From Rhodoglobus sp. (GTDB lineage: Bacteria > Actinomycetota > Actinomycetes > Actinomycetales > Microbacteriaceae): a stretch of 64,000 nucleotides of DNA. A model generated the notes under the pieces. That model was not told the DNA's origin and ran no database searches. It was given only the letters and a program-made list of their open reading frames with translations. Positions 1-7,911 of this stretch are shown here, piece by piece. Made by a program: the position numbers and the translations under genes. The stretch spans positions 42,204 through 106,203 of the forward strand of contig JAODAQ010000018.1 in the NCBI GenBank assembly GCA_025463515.1, in the 5' to 3' direction. Numbering within the stretch: position 1 is the stretch's first letter; every line of letters begins with the position of its first letter.

Positions 1-140
1 GCAAGCGCATCGCGCTGGGGAGGACGGGCGAGGGGATTCTCGCCGCGGTCGCCCCGGACGGCAGGCTCGTGGGGCTGGTGGAGAATGTGGGAGGCAGGGC
101 GCATGTCCTGGTGAACTTCCCTCCGGAGGGCGCCCCGTGA
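1..140 (+). CDS. truB: tRNA pseudouridine synthase B, 3' end (partial)
   Basis: Only the last 45 codons are present, from an open frame entering at base 3 to TGA at 138-140. The tail reads like the C-terminal PUA-like domain of actinobacterial TruB: a PDGRLVGLVE segment followed by a GGRAHVLVNFPP strand. TruB makes pseudouridine 55 in the T-loop of tRNAs. Its position just ahead of ribF supports the call, because truB-ribF is a common actinobacterial order. The stop overlaps the GTG of the next gene. The identification rests on a short tail plus context. Confidence 0.72.
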   Translation, partial: KRIALGRTGEGILAAVAPDGRLVGLVENVGGRAHVLVNFPPEGAP

Positions 141-505
141 TCCCGTGGTTCCAGTACGTCGAGATCGCCGTGGCGGTCGCGGCCGGGCTCTTCGCCCTCG
201 TCGCCGGATTCGCCGGCCGCAAGCCGAGCGACTACACGCTCGGCGCGACCGCCCTGGTCGAAGTGCTGCTGATAGTGCAGGTCGTGATCGGCATCGCTGC
301 GCCGCTCGCGGGCAACCCGCCCACCGGCGACGTGGTCGAGTTCTGGATCTACCTCGTCTCGGCAGTGCTCATCCCGCCCGCCGCCGTCGTCTGGGCGCTG
401 ATCGACCGCGGCAGGTGGAGCACCGCCGTCCTCGGGGTGGCGTGCCTCGCGATCGCGGTCATGGTCTACCGCATGGGGCAGATCTGGTTCGTGCAGGTCG
501 GCTAG
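137..505 (+). CDS. small integral membrane protein of unknown function
   Basis: A 122-residue protein starting at GTG 137, which overlaps the truB stop, so translation is probably coupled. It has about four hydrophobic segments: residues 5-25, 37-57, 68-90 and 97-115. A short basic loop (GRKPSD) follows the first segment. There is no signal peptide cleavage site or enzymatic motif. I do not recognise the family. Its place between truB and ribF suggests co-transcription with them, but nothing in the sequence points to a function. Confidence 0.8.
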   Translation: MIPWFQYVEIAVAVAAGLFALVAGFAGRKPSDYTLGATALVEVLLIVQVVIGIAAPLAGNPPTGDVVEFWIYLVSAVLIPPAAVVWALIDRGRWSTAVLGVACLAIAVMVYRMGQIWFVQVG

Positions 506-525
506 CGCGAATAGGCTTTGGAGCG

Positions 526-936
526 ATGTCCAACACAGCCTCCTCGCGCGCGGTCGGCGTCGGTCGCGTCCTCATCGCCGTGTACGCGATCCTCGCCCTC
601 GCGGCGACCGCCCGCTCGGTGTACCAGATCGCCACGAAGTTCGACGTGGCCCCGGTCGCCTACCTGCTCTCCGCGCTCGCCGGCGTCGTCTACATCGTCG
701 CGACGATCGCGCTCATCGGCCGGGGCAGCACCTGGTACCGCGTCGCCTGGGTGACTATCGTGTTCGAGCTCGCGGGCGTGCTCGCCGTGGGCACGCTGAG
801 CCTGGTCGACGGCGTGCTGTTCCCCGCCGACACGGTGTGGTCGTTCTACGGCCGGGGCTACGTCTTCATCCCGCTCGTGCTTCCCATCCTCGGAATGCTC
901 TGGCTCTACCGCCGCCGCCCCTCGGCGGTCGCCTAG
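526..936 (+). CDS. small integral membrane protein of unknown function
   Basis: A 136-residue protein from ATG 526, preceded by GGAG at 520-523. It has four predicted membrane segments, around residues 12-30, 42-64, 74-94 and 110-128, and a short basic C-terminus. The stop TAG at 934-936 shares a base with the GTG start of ribF, so the two are likely translationally coupled. It resembles small actinobacterial membrane proteins found beside ribF, but I cannot assign a family. Its close packing with ribF suggests an operon, not necessarily a shared function. Confidence 0.8.
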   Translation: MSNTASSRAVGVGRVLIAVYAILALAATARSVYQIATKFDVAPVAYLLSALAGVVYIVATIALIGRGSTWYRVAWVTIVFELAGVLAVGTLSLVDGVLFPADTVWSFYGRGYVFIPLVLPILGMLWLYRRRPSAVA

Positions 937-1880
937 TGCTCACCTTCGACTCGGTAGATGCGGTCCCGGCGGACTTCGGCCCGAGCGCCGTCACGGTCGG
1001 CAAGTTCGACGGCGTCCACGCCGGGCACCGGGCGGTTCTCGCGCGGCTCGAGGAGCTCGCGGCGCCCCTCGGCCTCACCGCCACGGTCCTGACCTTCGGC
1101 CGGAACCCGCTGAGCGTGCTCAACCCGGGCGAGTACCCGGCGCCGCTCGTGAGCAACGCGCAGAAGCTAGACCTGCTCGCCAAGGCGGGCGTCGAGGCGA
1201 CCCTCGTCGTCGAGTTCGACCTCGCGTTCAGCCAGCGGCCCCCCGAGGACTTCGTCACGCGCATCCTCGTCGGCGCGCTGCACGCGCGCATCGTGCTCGT
1301 GGGCCGCGACTTCCGGTTCGGCGTGCGCGGGAGCGGCAACGTCGACCTGCTTCGCGCGCTCGGCGCCGAGCACGGCTTCCAGGTCGTCGTCATGGAGGAC
1401 GTCTCCGCAGCGGGGGAGCGCAGAGTGTCCTCGACATGGGTCCGCGAACTGCTCTCCGCGGGCGACGTCACCGGTGCGGCCGAGCTGCTCGGCACCCTTC
1501 CCACCATCCGCTCGGTGGTCGCGCACGGCCTCCAGCGCGGGCGCGCGCTCGGGTATCCGACCGCGAACTTCGCGCCCGCCATCGAGGGCTTCGTGCCGGC
1601 CGACGGCGTCTACGCGGCCTGGCTGACCGTGAGCGGCGTGCGCTACCCGGCCGCCGTGTCGATCGGCAACAACCCGACGTTCGAGGGCGTGCCCGAGAAG
1701 CAGGTCGAAGCGCACGCGATCGACCAGACCGGGCTCGACCTCTACGACCAGGCCGCCGAGCTCTCGTTCGTCGAGTACATCCGCGGCATGCGCAAGTTCT
1801 CCGGCGCGGAGGCGCTCGCCGAGCAGATGGGCGCCGACGAGCTGCGCATCCGCGAGGTGCTCGGGGTCGCTCGCCCGTGA
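936..1880 (+). CDS. ribF: bifunctional riboflavin kinase / FAD synthetase
   Basis: Phosphorylates riboflavin to FMN and adenylates FMN to FAD in the cytoplasm. The 314-residue length fits the family. The N-terminal half is the nucleotidyltransferase module: GKFDGVHAGHRAV near residue 22 is the HxGH-type signature and VGRDFRFG follows further in. The C-terminal half is the flavokinase domain, with GRALGYPTANF and a NNPTF segment. The start is GTG 936, overlapping the preceding stop; the frame is open further upstream but only the 936 start keeps the usual N-terminus. The next gene starts 4 bases inside the ribF end. No FMN riboswitch is visible upstream. Confidence 0.96.
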   Translation: MLTFDSVDAVPADFGPSAVTVGKFDGVHAGHRAVLARLEELAAPLGLTATVLTFGRNPLSVLNPGEYPAPLVSNAQKLDLLAKAGVEATLVVEFDLAFSQRPPEDFVTRILVGALHARIVLVGRDFRFGVRGSGNVDLLRALGAEHGFQVVVMEDVSAAGERRVSSTWVRELLSAGDVTGAAELLGTLPTIRSVVAHGLQRGRALGYPTANFAPAIEGFVPADGVYAAWLTVSGVRYPAAVSIGNNPTFEGVPEKQVEAHAIDQTGLDLYDQAAELSFVEYIRGMRKFSGAEALAEQMGADELRIREVLGVARP

Positions 1881-3091
1881 CCGCGGTTCCCGTTCGGCCG
1901 CTGTGGGCCGGGCGCGCTGCTGCGGTCGTCGGCATCGTGCTTCTCGCCCTCAACCTGCGCACGGCCGTGGCTGTGCTGTCGCCGATCCTGTCCTACGTCT
2001 CGGGCGACATCCCGCTCGACAGCATCGGCATCGGACTGCTCGGGATGCTCGCACCGCTCGCCTTCGCGGCATCCGGCTTCCTCGCGCCTGTCGTCGCCAG
2101 GCGCATCGGCCTCGAGCTCACCACAGTGCTCGCCTGCGTCGCGATGATCGTCGGGCCGGTGGTGCGCGCCGTCGCCCCGAGCTACCCCGTGCTCGTGCTG
2201 GGCAGCGTGCTCGCGCTCGCGGGAATGGGCTTCGCCAACATCCTGCTGCCCCCGATCATCAAGAAGTACTTCCCCGACCGCGTCGGCCTGCTCACCGGGG
2301 TGTACGTCACGCTCATGTCGATCAGCGCCTCTGTGCCGCCGCTCATCGCCGCCCCGCTCGCGGAGTCGGCCGGCTGGCGCGTCACGATCGGGGCGTGGGG
2401 CGTGCTCGCCGTCGGCGCTCTGGTTCCGTGGCTCATCGTCCTGCTGCAGCACCGGCGCTCGCTCGCGGAGGGCGCGGTGCCCGTCGTGTCGCAGGCACTG
2501 CTCAGCCGGATGCCCCGCTCCCGTGTCGCGCGGGCGATCGCGCTCGCCTTCGCCATGACCGCGCTCAACGTCTACGCCCTGTTCGCGTGGCTTCCCGAGA
2601 TCGTGATCGACACCGCCGGAGCGACCCCCGCCCAGGCGGGCGCCCTCGTCGCGCTGTTCGGGATCATCGGCCTTCCCGCCGGGCTCCTCGCCCCGGTGCT
2701 CGCGACGCGGGTGAAGAACATCGGCTGGGTATTCGCGGCGGCGGTCGGGAGCTACGTGGTCGGGTACCTCGGCCTCCTGCTCGCACCGGGCGCCGCGACG
2801 TGGCTCTGGGTGCTGCTCGTCGGCAGCGGCCCCATCGTGTTCCCGCTCTGCCTCGTGCTGATCAACTTGCGCACGCGCTCGCACGAGGGCTCGATCGCGC
2901 TCAGCGGCTTCGTGCAGGGCATCGCCTACGCGGTCGGCGCGCTCGGACCGCTGCTCATCGGGCTCCTGCACGACCTCACCGGCGGCTGGACCGTGCCGCT
3001 CGCGTTCCTGCTCGCGACGACGCTGCTCACGCTCGTCTCGGCCGCGATGCTCGCGAAGCCGGTCCTGGTCGAGGACGAGCTCGCCGGTTGA
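1877..3091 (+). CDS. MFS transporter, CynX/NimT-like
   Basis: A 404-residue transporter of the major facilitator superfamily with about twelve membrane segments. The first segment carries LNLRTAVAVLSPIL, typical of the CynX/NimT (cyanate, 2-nitroimidazole) branch. Substrate cannot be read from the sequence. GTG 1877 overlaps the ribF stop by 4 bases, so it is probably the last gene of the ribF transcription unit. The stop TGA (3089-3091) lies inside the hairpin repeat beginning at 3086, which supplies the final GGT TGA. Confidence 0.9.
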   Translation: MTAVPVRPLWAGRAAAVVGIVLLALNLRTAVAVLSPILSYVSGDIPLDSIGIGLLGMLAPLAFAASGFLAPVVARRIGLELTTVLACVAMIVGPVVRAVAPSYPVLVLGSVLALAGMGFANILLPPIIKKYFPDRVGLLTGVYVTLMSISASVPPLIAAPLAESAGWRVTIGAWGVLAVGALVPWLIVLLQHRRSLAEGAVPVVSQALLSRMPRSRVARAIALAFAMTALNVYALFAWLPEIVIDTAGATPAQAGALVALFGIIGLPAGLLAPVLATRVKNIGWVFAAAVGSYVVGYLGLLLAPGAATWLWVLLVGSGPIVFPLCLVLINLRTRSHEGSIALSGFVQGIAYAVGALGPLLIGLLHDLTGGWTVPLAFLLATTLLTLVSAAMLAKPVLVEDELAG

Positions 3092-3168
3092 GTAGCGCGC
3101 GCTGGCGCACGTATCGAAACCGGGGTTGCCCTGAGGTTTCGATACGGCCCTGGCGGGCCTACTCAACC
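3086..3168. repeat. intergenic hairpin repeat, copy A
   Basis: Two inverted halves, GGTTGAGTAG...GTATCGAAACC and GGTTTCGATACG...CTACTCAACC, are separated by about 13 bases. They could fold into a hairpin with arms of about 35 bases. It sits between the convergent MFS and ROK genes and supplies the MFS stop codon. Related copies lie at 11897, 17776, 36495, 48648 and 57491. A bidirectional terminator role is inferred. Confidence 0.85.
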
Positions 3169-3173
3169 CGCCG

Positions 3174-4118
3174 CTACGCGACGAAGTCCGCCCGGTGCAC
3201 GAGGGCGGCGGCGCCGATCAGCGGCCCCTCGCCCGAGAGGCCCGAGGGGATGACCCTCACCTTGGCCACGAACGGGAACGGCGCGCGCTTGGCGATCGCC
3301 TCCCGCACGTAGTCGAGCAGGTCGGGCGCGACGTGCGAGAAGCCGCCGCCCACCGCGACCACCTCGAGGTCGACGAGCGCGGTTGCCGACGCGATGGCCT
3401 GGCCGATCGCGCGGGCGGAGCGCCGCACCGCGGTGATCGCGATCTCGTCGCCGGCCGCGTAGCTCGCCGCGAGGTCCTCGCCGGTCTCGCCCACCCAGCC
3501 CTGGCTGCGCGCCCAGCGGGCGGTGTTCGGGCCGGATGCCACGGCCTCCACGCACCCGGTGCCGCCGCACAGGCACGCCTCATCGAAGCCGCCGACCTCG
3601 ATGTGGCCGATGTGGCCCGCGTTGCCGGTCGGCCCCGCGACCGCCATGCCGCCGAGGATGAGCCCGCCGCCGATCCCGGTGGACACCACCATCCCCATGA
3701 GGTTGTCGACGCCCTGCCCCGCGCCGACCCAGTGCTCGGCTAGCGTGATGCACTCGCCGTCCATGCGCAGGATCGTGGGCACGGCCGTGCCGCGCAGTGA
3801 CGCGACGAGGGCGGCGATGTGGTCCCGGAGCGGGAAGTCGCGCCAGCTGGGCAGGTTGAGCGGGGAGACGAGGCCGCGGTCGACCGCGATCGGCCCGGCG
3901 CTGCCGATGCCGACGCCGACGAGAGCCGCGCCATCCGGGAGTGCTTCAAGCGCCTGCGCGACCACCGAGTCCGCGCTCGCGGCGAGCTGGTCGCTCGACG
4001 ACGCACGGCCCGTGGGAGCGCGGAAGCGGCTGCCCGCGAGCAGGACGCCGGAGGGGTCGACGAGAGCCGCCTCGATCTTCGTGCCGCCGAGGTCGACGGC
4101 GAGGGCGAACACACTCAT
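3174..4118 (-). CDS. ROK-family sugar kinase (glucokinase-like)
   Basis: A 314-residue cytoplasmic kinase that probably phosphorylates a hexose or N-acetylated amino sugar. DLGGTKIEAALVD at residues 9-21 is the phosphate-binding loop of the hexokinase/actin fold. NAGHIGHIEV followed by CLCGGTGCVEAVASG is the ROK signature, including the zinc-binding CxCGxxGCxE cysteines. ATG 4118 is chosen because it puts DLGGTK near the N-terminus and overlaps the upstream stop by 4 bases. The frame is open further upstream without ROK sequence. The precise sugar is unknown; glucokinase, N-acetylglucosamine kinase and N-acetylmannosamine kinase are all possible. Confidence 0.92.
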   Translation of the reverse strand: MSVFALAVDLGGTKIEAALVDPSGVLLAGSRFRAPTGRASSSDQLAASADSVVAQALEALPDGAALVGVGIGSAGPIAVDRGLVSPLNLPSWRDFPLRDHIAALVASLRGTAVPTILRMDGECITLAEHWVGAGQGVDNLMGMVVSTGIGGGLILGGMAVAGPTGNAGHIGHIEVGGFDEACLCGGTGCVEAVASGPNTARWARSQGWVGETGEDLAASYAAGDEIAITAVRRSARAIGQAIASATALVDLEVVAVGGGFSHVAPDLLDYVREAIAKRAPFPFVAKVRVIPSGLSGEGPLIGAAALVHRADFVA

Positions 4119-4498
4119 GCGGTCGGCGCCGTCTGGCTCGCGAGCCAGGTGAAGAAGTAGAACGCGACGATCATGACGGCGAGGGCGCCCACCGGCCAGA
4201 CGAAGACGAGGCGCTTCTGGATGATCCGCACGATGGTCATCCCGAGGCCGATGCAGAAGGCGAGCACCGTCACGATGAGTAGGCCGACGGTCGCAATGGC
4301 CAGCACTGTGCCGTTGCACTGGAGGCCCGGGTAGGGGCCCGTGCCGCACGCCATGGCGAAGCCGCTGAACTGGCTGTCGTAGTAGATGGACGCGAGGCCG
4401 AACACGAGGGCGAAGACGAGGACCGCGAAGGCGGCGACGAGGTCGGCGACGAGGCGAGGGACGCTCCGTCGGGGCGCTGGGGTGGCGGGGGAAGTCAC
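4115..4498 (-). CDS. membrane protein of unknown function
   Basis: A 127-residue protein with a short basic cytoplasmic N-terminus and three hydrophobic segments, about residues 18-38, 62-85 and 96-117. The first loop contains two cysteines flanking a GTGPYPG stretch, so an extracytoplasmic disulphide is possible. Its stop overlaps the ROK kinase start (shared TCAT at 4115-4118 on the plus strand), so the two form an operon. I do not recognise a family. Confidence 0.8.
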   Translation of the reverse strand: MTSPATPAPRRSVPRLVADLVAAFAVLVFALVFGLASIYYDSQFSGFAMACGTGPYPGLQCNGTVLAIATVGLLIVTVLAFCIGLGMTIVRIIQKRLVFVWPVGALAVMIVAFYFFTWLASQTAPTA

Positions 4499-4536
4499 TC
4501 CGACAGCTTAGGGGCGCGCGAAAGTACAGTGGGGGC

Positions 4537-5013
4537 ATGGGAGCACTGCAGCTGGCATTCGCGCGCGACTACGAGTTCGCCCCCGTCATCGTGTGGGACG
4601 CGCTGCTCGACTCCGACCTCGTCTCCGGCTGGCTCGCCGAGGCTGCGATCAGCCCGGTCGTCGGCGGGGAGTACAACCTGCGCTGGCTGAACCGGGTCGG
4701 GCAGCCGGAGTCCCTCGGGCGCATCACCGCGATGCAGCGGCTCGACCGGCTCCACGTCGACACCACGACCATGGGCCTGATCCGGTTCGAGCTGGACGAG
4801 ACTCCTGGCGGCAGTCGTGGCACGAGGACGCGCCTCGTCGTGCGGGTCGACCTCGACGTCGAGCCGGTGTTCGCCCCGCGGGTGACCGCCGACTGGATGA
4901 CGGCACTCGACCAGCTCGACGAACTGCTGCACGGGCATCCGGTCGATTGGGCCAACTGGGAGCGGGACCACCACGACGCGTGGGCCCAGCACCTCGACGA
5001 GGCCGCCAACTAG
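4537..5013 (+). CDS. SRPBCC (AHSA1/START-like) domain protein
   Basis: A 158-residue soluble protein with the general pattern of the Bet v1-like SRPBCC fold: an N-terminal strand (LQLAFARDYEFAP), a helix ending in DLVSGWLAEA, central strands with GGEYNLRW, and a long C-terminal helix (WMTALDQLDELLHG). Such proteins bind small hydrophobic ligands or act as AHSA1-like regulators; the ligand here is unknown. It is divergent from the 4115 gene. Confidence is high for a real gene and moderate for the fold. Confidence 0.78.
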   Translation: MGALQLAFARDYEFAPVIVWDALLDSDLVSGWLAEAAISPVVGGEYNLRWLNRVGQPESLGRITAMQRLDRLHVDTTTMGLIRFELDETPGGSRGTRTRLVVRVDLDVEPVFAPRVTADWMTALDQLDELLHGHPVDWANWERDHHDAWAQHLDEAAN

Positions 5014-5028
5014 CACTAGCATCGGCGC

Positions 5029-5388
5029 ATGATCGACTACGTAGCAGTCGTCTCGCCTGAGCTCGGCATCAACCCGTGGGGGATGCTCGGCTGCGCCCTC
5101 ACCTACGCGGCCGCCCTGTTCGCCGCCGTCGACGGCATGGCCGACCACCTCGTCCGCCGCGCCCAGAAGACAACGCCCGCGGAGGTGCACGCGCTGCGGC
5201 TCAAGATGGGCGCCAAGATCGCGGCAGCCGTGATCGCGGTCGGCACCGCCGCCATCGTGCTCGCGATCGACGGCAACTGGATTGCCCTCAGCGTGCTCTC
5301 GGTGGTGTTCGTGGCCGTCGTCGTGTGGGTGGGTTTCGTCTACGCCCAAGGGTCCCGCAGGGTCCCGGTCGGTAGAGTGGGTGGGTGA
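5029..5388 (+). CDS. small membrane protein of unknown function
   Basis: A 119-residue protein with three likely membrane segments, around residues 17-35, 63-82 and 86-108, and a charged loop (RRAQKTTPAEVHALRLK) between the first two. ATG 5029 lies 15 bases after the SRPBCC gene and the stop overlaps the deoC GTG by 4 bases, so the three probably share a transcript. No known family is recognised. Confidence 0.78.
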   Translation: MIDYVAVVSPELGINPWGMLGCALTYAAALFAAVDGMADHLVRRAQKTTPAEVHALRLKMGAKIAAAVIAVGTAAIVLAIDGNWIALSVLSVVFVAVVVWVGFVYAQGSRRVPVGRVGG

Positions 5389-6410
5389 ACGCAACAACCC
5401 TGGTCACTCCACGACAGGCGCTGGCTCCGGCTCAGCGCGCGGTGGACCTCATCGGTACCGACCTCACCGAGAAGAGCCTCAAGCTCCACCTGGAGGGCCT
5501 GCCCGGCGTCGACGCCGTGGGCCTCGAACAGCGGGCCGCGGGCCTCGGCACCCGCTCGATCAAGACCACGTCGAAGGCCTGGGCGCTCGACACGATCATC
5601 AAGCTCATCGACCTCACGACCCTCGAGGGCGCTGACACCCCCGGCAAGGTGCGGTCGCTCGTGGCGAAGGCCGTGAACCCGGATCCCTCGGACCCGACCA
5701 CTCCGCGCGTGGCCGCCGTGTGCGTGTACGGGGACATGGTGCCCGCCGCCGTCGAGGCGCTCGGCTCCTCGTGGTCGAACGGCAAGGACGACGGCATCAA
5801 CGTCGCCGCCGTCGCCACCGCGTTCCCGAGCGGGCGCGCATCCCTGCCGGTCAAGCTCGCCGACACTGCAGACGCGGTCGCCAACGGCGCGGACGAGATC
5901 GACATGGTCATCGACCGCGGGGCGTTCCTCTCCGGCCGCTACGGGCTGGTGTTCGACCAGATCGTCGCGGTGAAGGAGGCGTGCCGCCGTGAGGACGGCA
6001 CCTACGCGCACCTCAAGGTGATCCTCGAGACCGGTGAGCTGAACACCTACGACAACGTGCGCAAGGCCTCGTGGCTCGCGATCCTCGCGGGCGGCGACTT
6101 CATCAAGACCTCGACCGGCAAGGTGGCCCCGGCCGCGACGCTGCCCGTCACGCTGCTCATGCTCGAGGTCGTGCGCGACTGGCACAAGCTCACGGGGGAG
6201 CGTATCGGCGTGAAGCCCGCGGGCGGCATCCGGTCGTCGAAGGACGCCATCAAGTACCTCGTCACGGTCGCCGAGACCGTGGGCGAGGAGTGGCTCCAGC
6301 CGCACCTGTTCCGCTTCGGCGCCTCCTCGCTGCTCAACGACGTGCTGCTGCAGCGCCAGAAACTCACCACCGGCCGCTACTCCGGCCCCGACTACGTGAC
6401 GATTGACTAG
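5385..6410 (+). CDS. deoC: deoxyribose-phosphate aldolase
   Basis: Class I aldolase that cleaves 2-deoxyribose 5-phosphate to acetaldehyde and glyceraldehyde 3-phosphate. The 341-residue length matches the longer actinobacterial/eukaryotic-type DERA rather than the 220-residue form. DLTTLEG, a VCVYGD strand, the Schiff-base lysine segment GGDFIKTSTGK and the later GVKPAGGIRS strand with the proton-shuttle lysine are all visible. GTG 5385 overlaps the previous stop. Two aldehyde dehydrogenase-type genes follow directly, which fits disposal of the acetaldehyde produced. Confidence 0.96.
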   Translation: MNATTLVTPRQALAPAQRAVDLIGTDLTEKSLKLHLEGLPGVDAVGLEQRAAGLGTRSIKTTSKAWALDTIIKLIDLTTLEGADTPGKVRSLVAKAVNPDPSDPTTPRVAAVCVYGDMVPAAVEALGSSWSNGKDDGINVAAVATAFPSGRASLPVKLADTADAVANGADEIDMVIDRGAFLSGRYGLVFDQIVAVKEACRREDGTYAHLKVILETGELNTYDNVRKASWLAILAGGDFIKTSTGKVAPAATLPVTLLMLEVVRDWHKLTGERIGVKPAGGIRSSKDAIKYLVTVAETVGEEWLQPHLFRFGASSLLNDVLLQRQKLTTGRYSGPDYVTID

Positions 6411-6414
6411 GGAT

Positions 6415-7911
6415 ATGGCAAACGAGGTTTCGACAGGCTCAACCCGCTTTCTGGACTACGCCCCGGCGCCCGAGAGCACGAGCATCCTGCACCTGCAGAA
6501 GAGCTACGGGCTCTTCATCGACGGGGCCTTCGTGAAGGGCCACGGGAAGTCGTTCCAGACGATCTCGCCGTCGACCGAGCAGACGATCGCCGAGATCGCC
6601 AACGCCAATGCCAAGGACGTCGACACCGCCGTCGCGGCCGCCCGCCGTGCGTACGACCGCACCTGGAGCAGGCTGTCGGGCGCGGACCGCGGAAAGTACC
6701 TCTTCCGCATCGCCCGCCTCGTGCAGGAGCGCGCCCGCGAGCTCGCCGTCGCGGAGAGCCTCGACAACGGCAAGCCGATCAAGGAGAGCCGGGATGTGGA
6801 CGTCCCGCTCGTCGCCGCGTGGTTCTTCTACTACGCCGGCTGGGCCGACAAGCTCGACTACGCGGGCCTGGGGCCCAACCCGCGCGCCCTCGGCGTCGCC
6901 GCCCAGGTCATCCCGTGGAACTTCCCGCTGCTCATGCTCGCGTGGAAGGTCGCCCCGGCGCTCGCCGCGGGCAACACCGTCGTGATCAAGCCGGCCGAGA
7001 CCACACCCCTGTCCGCGCTGATCTTCGCGGAGATCCTGCAGCAGGCCGAGCTGCCCGACGGCGTCGTGAACATCATCACGGGCGCGGGCGACACGGGCGA
7101 GGCGCTCGTCAACCACCCGGACGTGAACAAGGTGGCCTTCACCGGGTCCACCGCCGTCGGCCGCGCGATCGCGAAGTCGGTGGCCGGCACGGGCAAGAAG
7201 GTCACGCTCGAGCTCGGCGGCAAGGCCGCGAACATCGTGTTCGACGACGCCCCCATCGACCAGGCGGTCGAGGGCATCGTCAACGGCATCTTCTTCAACC
7301 AGGGCCACGTGTGCTGTGCCGGTTCCCGCCTGCTCGTGCAGGAGAGCATCCACGACGACGTGGTCGACCGGCTCAAGACGCGCCTCTCCACCCTGCGACT
7401 TGGCGACCCGCTCGACAAGAACACCGATATCGGCGCGATCAACTCCCGCGAGCAGCTCGAGCGCATCCGCGAGCTGAGCGACATCGGCGAGAAGGAGGGT
7501 GCCGACCGCTGGACGGCGCCCTGCGTCATCCCGGACAAGGGCTTCTGGTTCGCCCCGACCATCTTCGACAACGTCTCGACGTCGTCGACCATCGCGCGCG
7601 AGGAGGTCTTCGGCCCGGTGCTCTCCGTACTGACCTTCCGCACGCCGGCCGAGGCGATCGCGAAGGCCAACAACACGCCGTACGGCCTCTCCGCCGGTAT
7701 CTGGAGCGACAAGGGCTCGAAGATCCTCGCGGTCGCCGACCAGCTGCGCGCCGGCGTCATCTGGGCCAACACATTCAACCGGTTCGACCCGGCGTCGCCG
7801 TTCGGCGGCTACAAGGAGAGCGGCTACGGCCGTGAGGGCGGGCGCCACGGCCTCGCCGCGTACCTGGAATCGGCCGGCTGGAGCCAGCCCGCGATCGGAG
7901 CGAAGAAGTGA
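6415..7911 (+). CDS. NAD(P)-dependent aldehyde dehydrogenase
   Basis: A 498-residue enzyme of the ALDH superfamily, likely oxidising acetaldehyde from DeoC or a related aldehyde. FTGSTAVGR (cofactor loop), LELGGK with the general-base glutamate, and GHVCCAGSR with the catalytic cysteine are all present, as is the IPWNFPLLM cofactor segment. ATG 6415 follows the deoC stop by 4 bases; a TTG at 6403 would overlap deoC. The first ~20 residues (MANEVSTGSTRF) lack ALDH character and are coded by a GGTTTCGACAGGCTCAACC sequence related to the intergenic repeats, so the N-terminus may be a repeat-derived extension. Confidence 0.93.
   Translation: MANEVSTGSTRFLDYAPAPESTSILHLQKSYGLFIDGAFVKGHGKSFQTISPSTEQTIAEIANANAKDVDTAVAAARRAYDRTWSRLSGADRGKYLFRIARLVQERARELAVAESLDNGKPIKESRDVDVPLVAAWFFYYAGWADKLDYAGLGPNPRALGVAAQVIPWNFPLLMLAWKVAPALAAGNTVVIKPAETTPLSALIFAEILQQAELPDGVVNIITGAGDTGEALVNHPDVNKVAFTGSTAVGRAIAKSVAGTGKKVTLELGGKAANIVFDDAPIDQAVEGIVNGIFFNQGHVCCAGSRLLVQESIHDDVVDRLKTRLSTLRLGDPLDKNTDIGAINSREQLERIRELSDIGEKEGADRWTAPCVIPDKGFWFAPTIFDNVSTSSTIAREEVFGPVLSVLTFRTPAEAIAKANNTPYGLSAGIWSDKGSKILAVADQLRAGVIWANTFNRFDPASPFGGYKESGYGREGGRHGLAAYLESAGWSQPAIGAKK
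6426..6444 (+). repeat. repeat-like half element inside the ALDH 5' end
   Basis: GGTTTCGACAGGCTCAACC resembles the GGTTTCGATACG...CTCAACC arms of the window's intergenic repeats, but with the variable middle deleted. It is translated as part of the N-terminal extension of the dehydrogenase. Confidence 0.5.

Noticed and set aside
505..935. FMN riboswitch upstream of ribF
   Set aside because: The region is coding and ribF overlaps the preceding gene; no conserved FMN aptamer sequence was seen.
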